Of a stretch of DNA of 5,244 nucleotides, positions 1-4,026 are shown one piece after another (positions within the stretch are counted from its first letter, which is position 1; every line of letters starts with the position of its first letter). The notes under the pieces were generated by a model. It saw only the letters and a list, made by a program, of their open reading frames with translations. It was not told the origin of the DNA and did no database searches. Source of the stretch: Oscillospiraceae bacterium (lineage in GTDB: Bacteria > Bacillota > Clostridia > Oscillospirales > Ruminococcaceae); the NCBI GenBank assembly GCA_016295545.1, contig JAEDLA010000123.1, forward strand, positions 1 through 5,244, given 5' to 3'. The position numbers and the translations under genes were made by a program.

Positions 1-72
1 AAATGCCGTTGTTATGTTATATAAGTAAGAACCTGTTTTCACAAGCATATTTGCACGGACTTCGTACAGATT
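1..72. other. Spacer downstream of khpB, no supported gene
   Basis: This is the 72-base stretch beyond the khpB stop on the minus strand. It holds no intrinsic terminator: the only small hairpin (5-bp arms around 53-67) is not followed by a U-run, so transcription may continue leftward out of the window. In many Firmicutes the next gene is mnmE, but no MnmE N-terminus is visible here. The minus-strand frame of khpB stays open past its stop to the window edge and includes an ATG at 48, but that ATG has no ribosome binding site and the peptide is not recognised. Confidence 0.5.
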
Positions 73-1158
73 TTAAAATTCAATTTTTCCGTATAAGCCG
101 CCTTCGATATTATCCTCCGGCTTAGGCTTTTTGTAGTCCTTTTCAAAGCTTGTTGAGAGGTCAATTGCTCTTGGCTCAAAAGGCTCACGGTTTCTTGAAT
201 GATGATTTCTTCCGCCGTTATTAGGTCTGCGGCTGTCATTATGACGCTTTCCGCCGCCACGTTTCGGATTATTGGAAGAGATAATAATTTTTCTGTAAGG
301 CTCTTCACCTACTGAACGTGAGGAAACACCCTCAATCTCGGAAATAGCAGAATGAATAACACGTCTTTCGTAGGGATTCATTGGCTCAAGGGGCTGGGAT
401 CTGCCTGTACGGAGAACGCTCTTAGCAACCTTAGCAGCAAGCTGCTCAAGAGTTTCCTTTCTCTTGCTGCGATAGCCAAAGCAGTCAATAGTAATGCGGA
501 AATAATCCTTATCGCCCTTATTAGCAATAATTGAGCAGAGGTACTGGAGAGAGTCGAGTGTTTCACCACGCCTGCCTATAATAGTACCATTATTGTCGCT
601 TTCGATGTTGATGATAGCACCTGTTTCATTCTGATAAACTTTAAATTCAGCAGTAACATCCATAGCTCTGAGAATGCTTGTAATATAGTCCTGAGCAATC
701 TTTACCTTTGGATGAACAAGGGACTGGTCCTCAATAAGTGTAAAGTTTTCAATAGAGTATTCGTCAGAATCATCGGTTTTATCGTCATTTTCAGCAGATT
801 CAGGCTCAGCTGCTTTCTCAGAAACAGCTGTTTCATCAGCTTTGATCGGTTCAGGCTCAGCAGATACAGTCACAGCTGATTCTTCAGCTTTAACAGACTC
901 AGCCGGCTTTACTGTTTCAGCAGCTACCGGTTCAGCAGCTTTTGCAGGCTCAGATTTAACAGGAGCCTCTGCCTTTACAGGCTCAGCCTTATCCTCAAAA
1001 ACAGCCTTGACTTTTGCGTCAGATTTACCTAAACCGAGAAAACCTTTTTTACCCTCATCGATTATTTCAAACTTGATTTCGCTGATTTTTTTTCCGAATT
1101 TTTTAGCGGCAAGTTCCTTAGCCTCTTCAACGGTTTTTGCTGTAAAAATTTCAGTCAT
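73..1158 (-). CDS. khpB: KhpB/Jag (SpoIIIJ-associated) RNA-binding protein
   Basis: This 361-residue cytoplasmic RNA-binding protein belongs to the Jag/EloR/KhpB family, which in other Firmicutes partners KhpA and affects cell elongation and division. Domains in order are: a Jag N-terminal domain (about 3-53, with the family-typical KKGFLGLG stretch at 37-44); a low-complexity Ala/Glu/Lys/Pro linker turning acidic at its end (about 56-135); a type II KH domain (about 150-227) with its GxxG loop as GRRG at 195-198; and an R3H domain (about 229-293) with the RxxxH signature at R265-H269. A basic Gly/Arg/Asn/His-rich tail (about 297-325) and a short C-terminal segment follow. The long linker and basic tail make it larger than the roughly 200-residue Bacillus form. 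The ATG start is set by GGAGG at 1166-1170, 7 bases upstream. It is the last visible gene of the cluster, 21 bases after yidC, the usual neighbour. Family assignment is firm; the physiological role here is inferred. Confidence 0.96.
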   Translation of the reverse strand: MTEIFTAKTVEEAKELAAKKFGKKISEIKFEIIDEGKKGFLGLGKSDAKVKAVFEDKAEPVKAEAPVKSEPAKAAEPVAAETVKPAESVKAEESAVTVSAEPEPIKADETAVSEKAAEPESAENDDKTDDSDEYSIENFTLIEDQSLVHPKVKIAQDYITSILRAMDVTAEFKVYQNETGAIINIESDNNGTIIGRRGETLDSLQYLCSIIANKGDKDYFRITIDCFGYRSKRKETLEQLAAKVAKSVLRTGRSQPLEPMNPYERRVIHSAISEIEGVSSRSVGEEPYRKIIISSNNPKRGGGKRHNDSRRPNNGGRNHHSRNREPFEPRAIDLSTSFEKDYKKPKPEDNIEGGLYGKIEF

Positions 1159-1165
1159 TTTAATA

Positions 1166-1170
1166 CCTCC
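1166..1170 (-). promoter_or_regulatory. khpB ribosome binding site
   Basis: On the minus strand this reads GGAGG, with 7 bases to the ATG. It fixes the khpB start. The string GAGGTATTAAAAT spanning this site also precedes yidC. Confidence 0.9.
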
Positions 1171-1179
1171 CTGAGATTA

Positions 1180-2316
1180 TTACTCATCAATTTTATCGTC
1201 ATACTCGTCACCGTATTTTTCAGCCATACGTTTTCTACCCTCATTAATGCGGTCACGGTTGTACTTATTCATTTCAGAACGGGAAATCTTGTTTCCCTCT
1301 CCGTTAATTCTTGACTGCTCAGCTTCAAGAGCCTGCTGCTGTTCAAGCATTTTCTGCATAAATGTTTTTCTTTCGGGGTGTTTATCGGCTTTTTTCTTAG
1401 CCTTAACCTTTTCCTTTTCGTTTATCACAGCTGTTCTTTCGGGAGTAAAATAGTGATTAAGAGCAATAGTGATAAGTAAAGTGAATACAGAAGAGCAGAT
1501 CCAGTAAAAACCAACACCGGCAGGAACCTGATAAGCGAACCATATAGACATTAAGGGCATAGTATACATCATAATGTTCATGCAGCCCATGTTCGGCATC
1601 TGCTGTCTTGTTTTCTTCTGATACATCTGTACATATATTGTATGAATAAGCTGAGCAGCACCTGCTAAAATAGGGATAAGGAAAAGGAAAAAGCTTTCCT
1701 TGTTCCATATTTCAGGTGATACATCAGGAGTTTTACCAAGATTTACGCCGAAAAAAGTAAAATTCTCACTGAATTCTGAAACGAGTTCTCTGAAATTTTC
1801 TCCAAGCTCATTAAACTTATCAGGAGCCTTAGTAAGCTGCTCCACAGCCATAAGCTCATTTCTCAGGTCATTGTTGCGAATCTCCTTGCCGCCTGCGGCA
1901 ACAGAGAGCTTTGAAGCAATTTCAATAGCAGAATTTCTTATTTCCTTTGAGAAGTGGAAAATATGTGTAAGAGGCTTATATACAACGTCTATCACTCCGA
2001 AAAGCAGTAACATCTGAATAAAGGAAGGCAGACATGAACCCATAGGGTTAATACCCTCCTGCTGATACAGCTTCTGCTGTTCCTCGGATAATTTTTGGGG
2101 ATTGTTCGCATAGCTCTTTCTTAATTTTTCAAGCTTTGGATTAAGAAGGAGCATACGTGCAGAATTTTTCTGCGTGTGGTAATTCACCGGAAAAAGCAGC
2201 AGCTTTGTAACAATAGTAAAAAGAATGATAGCCACGCCGTAATTTCCGACGAAGTCGTAGATCCAGCTCATCAGGTATCCGAAGGGAACGCCAATAATAT
2301 CATAAAGATTATTCAA
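1180..2316 (-). CDS. yidC: YidC/Oxa1-family membrane protein insertase
   Basis: This is a membrane insertase (SpoIIIJ/YidC1 type, 378 residues) that inserts and folds membrane proteins alone or with SecYEG. Membrane segments can be placed at about 24-44, 96-116, 207-230, 248-263 and 267-288. Between the first two lies the basic cytoplasmic hairpin (about 45-95), ending in the family motif QQEGINPMGSCLPSFIQM. The segment at 253-274 carries the conserved PLMSIWFAYQVPAGVGFYW core. The C-terminal tail (291-378) is charged and probably helical. Two points stand out. The hydrophilic-groove arginine of Bacillus-type YidC is lysine here (K38 in TIVTKLLLFPV), and the external loop between helices 1 and 2 of the paired core (about 118-206) is much longer than in Bacillus. 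The start is TTG, supported by GAGG at 2325-2328 with 8-base spacing and by an in-frame stop 15 bases upstream. It lies 12 bases after yidD and 21 before khpB, consistent with one transcript. Confidence 0.96.
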   Translation of the reverse strand: MNNLYDIIGVPFGYLMSWIYDFVGNYGVAIILFTIVTKLLLFPVNYHTQKNSARMLLLNPKLEKLRKSYANNPQKLSEEQQKLYQQEGINPMGSCLPSFIQMLLLFGVIDVVYKPLTHIFHFSKEIRNSAIEIASKLSVAAGGKEIRNNDLRNELMAVEQLTKAPDKFNELGENFRELVSEFSENFTFFGVNLGKTPDVSPEIWNKESFFLFLIPILAGAAQLIHTIYVQMYQKKTRQQMPNMGCMNIMMYTMPLMSIWFAYQVPAGVGFYWICSSVFTLLITIALNHYFTPERTAVINEKEKVKAKKKADKHPERKTFMQKMLEQQQALEAEQSRINGEGNKISRSEMNKYNRDRINEGRKRMAEKYGDEYDDKIDE

Positions 2317-2324
2317 TTTTAATA

Positions 2325-2328
2325 CCTC
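2325..2328 (-). promoter_or_regulatory. yidC ribosome binding site defining a TTG start
   Basis: GAGG on the minus strand lies 8 bases before TTG and directly abuts the yidD stop codon. It supports the TTG over the next in-frame ATG (codon 16), which would cut away N-terminal residues typical of clostridial YidC. Termination of yidD so close by suggests translational coupling. Confidence 0.75.
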
Positions 2329-2628
2329 TCAATTTTTATCAGAATCATCATTATCAAAGGAATCCGGAGAATCGTCCTTTGAAAAATAATTATATTTTTC
2401 GACTTTAAAAGTAAATTTATCCGGAACGAAGTCCACACCGCCCATAGACCAGGGGTTACAGCGGAGCAGCCTCCACACAGCAAGCAGAGAGCCTTTAAAA
2501 GCGCCGAATTTTCTCACAGCCTCAAGCGCATAGCTGCTGCAGGTAGGATAATACTTGCAGCAAGGCGGAAAGTGTGGAGAAATATGGCGTCTATAGAAAT
2601 TAATCAGAGCAATAATAAAACTTTTCAC
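2329..2628 (-). CDS. yidD: YidD membrane protein insertion efficiency factor
   Basis: This 99-residue protein is of the YidD (haemolytic alpha family) type, a small inner-membrane-associated factor that helps YidC-dependent insertion. An amphipathic or hydrophobic N-terminus (MKSFIIALINFYRRHISP) leads into the signature cysteine region CCKYYPTCSSYA (C23, C24, C30). The second signature, RLLRCNPWSMGGVDFVP, follows at about 53-69. The residues after 83 form an acidic Asp/Ser-rich tail, which makes the protein somewhat longer than the usual 70-85 residues. The start is GTG and overlaps the rnpA stop in a GTGA (4 bases), with only a weak GGAAAG upstream, so it probably depends on translational coupling to rnpA. 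The downstream neighbour is yidC, its functional partner. Confidence 0.95.
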   Translation of the reverse strand: MKSFIIALINFYRRHISPHFPPCCKYYPTCSSYALEAVRKFGAFKGSLLAVWRLLRCNPWSMGGVDFVPDKFTFKVEKYNYFSKDDSPDSFDNDDSDKN

Positions 2629-2996
2629 TTTTTCTTTCCGGCATAAAATTTTTTATCAGAGGACAAACGGATAATTTCCTGAATACCTTTTCTGTTCATG
2701 TAATCGGAAAGAACCTGATATTTTATCTCGCAGACAGGTTTTCTAGCAACTATAACAATATCAATACCAACAGGAAGCGATATCTCAGCGTCTCTGTACA
2801 TCTGACGGATAAGCCTTTTGGCTCTGTTGCGGCAGACAGCATTTCCCACCTTTTTTCCGGCAGTAATCCCGAGTCTGTTGTAGCTTTTCCCGTTAGGGCG
2901 CACATAAATGACCGTATATTTTGAAGCAGTAAAAGCGCCTTTTTTATATAGTGAAAGAAAATCTTTGTTATTATTCAGGATTTCAGTATAGAGCAT
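2625..2996 (-). CDS. rnpA: Ribonuclease P protein component
   Basis: This is the 123-residue protein subunit of RNase P. It binds the catalytic RNA and the 5' leader of pre-tRNA to promote maturation of tRNA 5' ends. The N-terminal part (about 1-30) contains the aromatic pre-tRNA cleft element, with F13, Y17 and the KKG turn. The hallmark RNR helix is at 54-68 (CRNRAKRLIRQMYR, with R56, N57, R58, K60, R61 and R64). The C-terminal end is basic. Length is normal for the family. The ATG at 2996 fits the family N-terminus (MLYTEILNNNKDFLSLYKKG), but only a poor Shine-Dalgarno (GGTG) precedes it. It overlaps yidD by 4 bases. A terminator and about 96 bases separate it from rpmH, which normally lies immediately upstream, so it is fed by read-through or by its own weak promoter. 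Confidence 0.97.
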   Translation of the reverse strand: MLYTEILNNNKDFLSLYKKGAFTASKYTVIYVRPNGKSYNRLGITAGKKVGNAVCRNRAKRLIRQMYRDAEISLPVGIDIVIVARKPVCEIKYQVLSDYMNRKGIQEIIRLSSDKKFYAGKKK

Positions 2997-3020
2997 AAAA
3001 ACACACCATAGAGTAAGTTG

Positions 3021-3049
3021 ATTAACGGAGAATACTCCCCGACGGACAA
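3021..3049 (-). promoter_or_regulatory. Weak candidate promoter for rnpA operon
   Basis: On the minus strand a TTGTCC (-35, at 3044-3049) is separated by 17 bases from GTTAAT (-10, at 3021-3026). Each hexamer matches the housekeeping consensus at 4 of 6 positions. The predicted start would leave a leader of roughly 18 bases before rnpA. It is the best spacing-compatible pair I found between the rpmH terminator and rnpA, but matches of this quality arise by chance. Confidence 0.25.
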
Positions 3050-3073
3050 TATCAGGCTTGCATCACCTGATAT
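3049..3073. repeat. 8-bp inverted repeat upstream of rnpA
   Basis: The arms ATATCAGG (3049-3056) and CCTGATAT (3066-3073) are perfectly complementary around a 9-base loop. No U-run follows on either strand, so it is not an intrinsic terminator. It lies next to the weak rnpA promoter candidate and could be an mRNA stem in the read-through transcript or a protein-binding site. The function is unknown. Confidence 0.6.
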
Positions 3074-3092
3074 AAACGGCAGTCAGGTAAAC

Positions 3093-3123
3093 AAAAAAGA
3101 CCACAAAAATAGATTTTGTGGTC
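3093..3123 (-). terminator. Intrinsic terminator of rpmH
   Basis: Read on the minus strand, a perfect 10-bp stem (GACCACAAAA paired with TTTTGTGGTC) around a 5-base loop is followed directly by six T residues. It begins 9 bases after the rpmH stop. It should end most L34 transcripts and leave rnpA to partial read-through or a separate promoter. Confidence 0.92.
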
Positions 3124-3132
3124 AGCCTCGTG

Positions 3133-3267
3133 TCAGTGAGTTAATCTTGCTCTGCCCTTGGCTCTTCTACGAGCTAAAACCTTTCTTCCATTGCTGGTAG
3201 CCATTCTCTTCATAAAGCCGTGCTCTTTTTTTCTGTGGAGCTTCTTGGGCTGATAAGTTCTCTTCAT
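3133..3267 (-). CDS. rpmH: 50S ribosomal protein L34
   Basis: This short gene encodes a 44-residue, strongly basic protein of the large ribosomal subunit. The sequence starts [18 protein letters not shown], continues [20 protein letters not shown] and ends RARLTH, matching L34 along its whole length. The ATG is set by a full AGGAGG at 3277-3282, 9 bases upstream. It is divergent from dnaA across the origin, as in most Firmicutes. A consensus promoter lies upstream, a two-hairpin leader of about 85 bases intervenes, and an intrinsic terminator follows the stop, so it is effectively a high-expression single-gene unit. Confidence 0.98.
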   Translation of the reverse strand: MKRTYQPKKLHRKKEHGFMKRMATSNGRKVLARRRAKGRARLTH

Positions 3268-3276
3268 AATGAGTGA

Positions 3277-3282
3277 CCTCCT
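3277..3282 (-). promoter_or_regulatory. rpmH ribosome binding site
   Basis: AGGAGG on the minus strand, with 9-base spacing to the ATG. It is preceded by a second purine-rich AAGGAG at 3283-3288, whose first base is shared with the leader hairpin at 3288-3310. Confidence 0.88.
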
Positions 3283-3287
3283 CTCCT

Positions 3288-3310
3288 TGCAAATATATAT
3301 AAGATTTGCA
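3288..3310 (-). repeat. rpmH leader hairpin 2, adjacent to the RBS
   Basis: The arms TGCAAAT and ATTTGCA (7 bp, perfect) flank a 9-base A/T-rich loop. In the rpmH mRNA this stem ends immediately before the AAGGAGAGGAGG ribosome-binding tract, so it is placed to influence translation initiation. No such role is demonstrated. Confidence 0.6.
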
Positions 3311-3326
3311 TAATAAACAGTAACGA

Positions 3327-3347
3327 GCGAATAGACAGTCTACTCGC
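3327..3347 (-). repeat. rpmH leader hairpin 1 near the transcript 5' end
   Basis: This 21-base near-perfect inverted repeat starts about 6-7 bases after the predicted transcription start. In the minus-strand RNA (GCGAGUAGAC / GUCUAUUCGC) all arm bases can pair if one G-U pair is allowed. It could protect the 5' end of the mRNA or form an operator over the early transcribed region. It has no U-run, so it is not a terminator. Confidence 0.65.
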
Positions 3348-3359
3348 ATTGCCTTATAA

Positions 3360-3388
3360 ATTATAACGTATAAAAGAAAATCTGTCAA
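3360..3388 (-). promoter_or_regulatory. Consensus sigma-A promoter of rpmH
   Basis: On the minus strand a perfect TTGACA (3383-3388), a 17-base spacer and a perfect TATAAT (3360-3365) are present. The predicted start is near 3353, giving a leader of about 85 bases. An exact match in both hexamers with ideal spacing implies very strong constitutive transcription, fitting for a ribosomal protein. Confidence 0.93.
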
Positions 3389-3587
3389 GCAGTTTAAGAA
3401 ATTTTTTTCGGAGCGCAGGAAATTTTAGATAAATTATCCAATACTGAATTACCAAACATCATAAATTAGTGTATTTCAACAGACAGAAAGGCAATTCAAG
3501 GCAGTTTTACCTGATTTTTACGGATTATTCACGGCTGAGATAGTTTATTCAGGAAACAGAATCCGTTGTCAGGATTTATCAATCCGG

Positions 3588-3605
3588 AGTTGAAACTTTT
3601 CAACT
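3588..3605. repeat. Small inverted repeat at left edge of DnaA-box cluster
   Basis: The arms AGTTGAAA (3588-3595) and TTTCAACT (3598-3605) face each other across two bases. Each arm resembles the inner part of the degenerate boxes in the cluster (TTTTCAACA), so this may be a back-to-back low-affinity DnaA site. Confidence 0.5.
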
Positions 3606-3622
3606 TTTTTATCATTTGAAAA

Positions 3623-3640
3623 TGTTGATAATGTGGAAAA
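3623..3640 (-). promoter_or_regulatory. Two abutting DnaA boxes
   Basis: TGTTGATAA (3623-3631) and TGTGGAAAA (3632-3640) are directly adjacent in the same orientation. On the minus strand they read TTATCAACA and TTTTCCACA, each one mismatch from the canonical TTATCCACA. Zero spacing between same-oriented boxes is compatible with cooperative DnaA loading. Confidence 0.8.
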
Positions 3641-3712
3641 CTTTGTTTAAAACACAGGAATTTTCTCATTTCAACACCAATTTTCAGTCGCAGGGACCGG
3701 AAACCAAACAGC

Positions 3713-3721
3713 TTTTCAACA
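3713..3721 (+). promoter_or_regulatory. Degenerate DnaA box TTTTCAACA
   Basis: This 9-mer has two mismatches to TTATCCACA but is repeated inverted at 3756-3764, inside the large inverted repeat. It is in the opposite orientation to the other boxes. Confidence 0.5.
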
Positions 3722-3733
3722 TTACAGCGTTGA

Positions 3734-3774
3734 TTCCACACAGTTTTCAACCGTGTGTTGAAAACTGTGTGGAA
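3734..3774. repeat. 41-bp perfect inverted repeat in oriC
   Basis: The left arm TTCCACACAGTTTTCAAC (3734-3751) and the right arm GTTGAAAACTGTGTGGAA (3757-3774) are exact reverse complements around the 5-base centre CGTGT. Each arm contains two DnaA-box halves: an outer TTCCACA/TGTGGAA and an inner TTTTCAAC/GTTGAAAA, spaced about 12 bp. No U-run follows on either strand and no gene ends nearby, so it is not a terminator. It is most likely a symmetric DnaA-binding platform or a structure-forming origin element; both readings are inference. Confidence 0.9.
3756..3764 (-). promoter_or_regulatory. Degenerate DnaA box inside the inverted repeat
   Basis: TGTTGAAAA on the plus strand, TTTTCAACA on the minus strand. 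It is the inner box of the right arm, with two mismatches to TTATCCACA. Confidence 0.5.
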
Positions 3775-3776
3775 AA
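3768..3776 (-). promoter_or_regulatory. DnaA box TTTTCCACA
   Basis: TGTGGAAAA on the plus strand is one mismatch from the canonical box and identical to the box at 3632-3640. It forms the outer part of the right arm of the inverted repeat. The mirror site in the left arm keeps only the TTCCACA core. Confidence 0.75.
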
Positions 3777-3884
3777 GCAATTCTATCAAACATACATTCT
3801 GATTTTTGCAGATTTAAGGCAATTCCACTCAATTAATTCAATACTTTTCCCCAATCTTTGTACGGTGTGAACGGCTAAAAAAGC

Positions 3885-3913
3885 TTGCAATCCATTTAAA
3901 ATTATGCTATAAT
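3885..3913 (+). promoter_or_regulatory. dnaA promoter with extended -10
   Basis: TTGCAA (3885-3890, 4 of 6 to consensus) is followed by a 17-base spacer and a perfect TATAAT (3908-3913) preceded by TGC, giving an extended -10 (TGCTATAAT). The predicted start is near 3920, about 106 bases upstream of the dnaA ATG. The nearest good DnaA box ends 108 bases upstream of the -35, so autorepression by box overlap is not obvious. Confidence 0.87.
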
Positions 3914-3919
3914 AGTTGT

Positions 3920-4026
3920 ATATATATTATAGGAGAGTATCGTTTTTTGAATCCTCTTATTTTTTCTTCCCTTAATTTAATAATTCAGCAAAGATAATAA
4001 ATTATTTCAATACACGGAGGTAAAAT
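3920..4026 (+). promoter_or_regulatory. dnaA 5' leader with weak hairpin and possible upstream ORF
   Basis: The AT-rich leader of about 106 bases holds three things. The first is an AGGAG at 3931-3935. The second is a TTG-initiated open frame of 16 codons (3947-3997, MNPLIFSSLNLIIQQR) placed 11 bases after it. The third is a weak pairing of ATAGGAG (3929-3935) with CTCTTAT (3954-3960), followed by a T-run at 3961-3965, which resembles a poor attenuator. It ends with the dnaA ribosome binding site GGAGG (4016-4020), 6 bases before the ATG. The leader boundaries and the dnaA site are solid; the upstream ORF and hairpin are speculative. Confidence 0.45.

Larger units (their letters stand above)
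3389..3884. other. Putative oriC, non-coding rpmH-dnaA intergenic region
   Basis: About 500 bases between the rpmH and dnaA promoters contain no credible gene; the two open frames that cross here run over the DnaA boxes and resemble no protein family. The central part (3588-3776) is rich in DnaA-box-like 9-mers and inverted repeats. The left part (3389-3587) shows only degenerate matches, such as TTATTCACG at 3525-3533, plus a small GGATT/AATCC inverted repeat at 3572-3585. The right part (3777-3884) has a degenerate TTTTCCCCA at 3845-3853. The heptamer GCAATTC occurs three times (3491, 3777, 3819). Position next to dnaA and box content support oriC. A clear unwinding element with a DnaA-trio array was not found and may lie beyond dnaA, outside the window. 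Confidence 0.8.

Noticed and set aside
1..48. Possible start of a minus-strand gene (ATG at 48, MLVKTGSYLYNITTAF, open to the edge)
   Set aside because: No ribosome binding site, only 16 codons visible, and it does not resemble the N-terminus of MnmE expected in this position.
842..1174. 110-codon plus-strand Ser/Ala/Thr-rich open frame
   Set aside because: It is the antisense shadow of the low-complexity KhpB linker; its composition follows from the coding strand repeats.
3167..3388. 73-codon minus-strand open frame overlapping rpmH
   Set aside because: It is in another frame from L34, crosses the rpmH promoter and leader, and has no independent support; the L34 frame is unambiguous.
3734..3774. 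Reading the 41-bp inverted repeat as a bidirectional terminator
   Set aside because: No T-run follows either arm and no gene converges on this point.
3529..3789. 86-codon minus-strand open frame in the origin region
   Set aside because: Same reasons: it covers the box cluster and inverted repeat and looks like chance read-through of repeats.
3616..3870. 84-codon plus-strand open frame in the origin region
   Set aside because: It runs through the DnaA boxes and the 41-bp inverted repeat, has no ribosome binding site and shows no recognisable protein features.
3880..4010. AT-rich DNA around the dnaA promoter as the unwinding element with a DnaA-trio
   Set aside because: Only two consecutive trio-like units occur (for example TAATAG at 3910-3915), with no GC-rich box junction; the AT content is explained by promoter and leader. 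The unwinding element may be in the dnaA-dnaN spacer.
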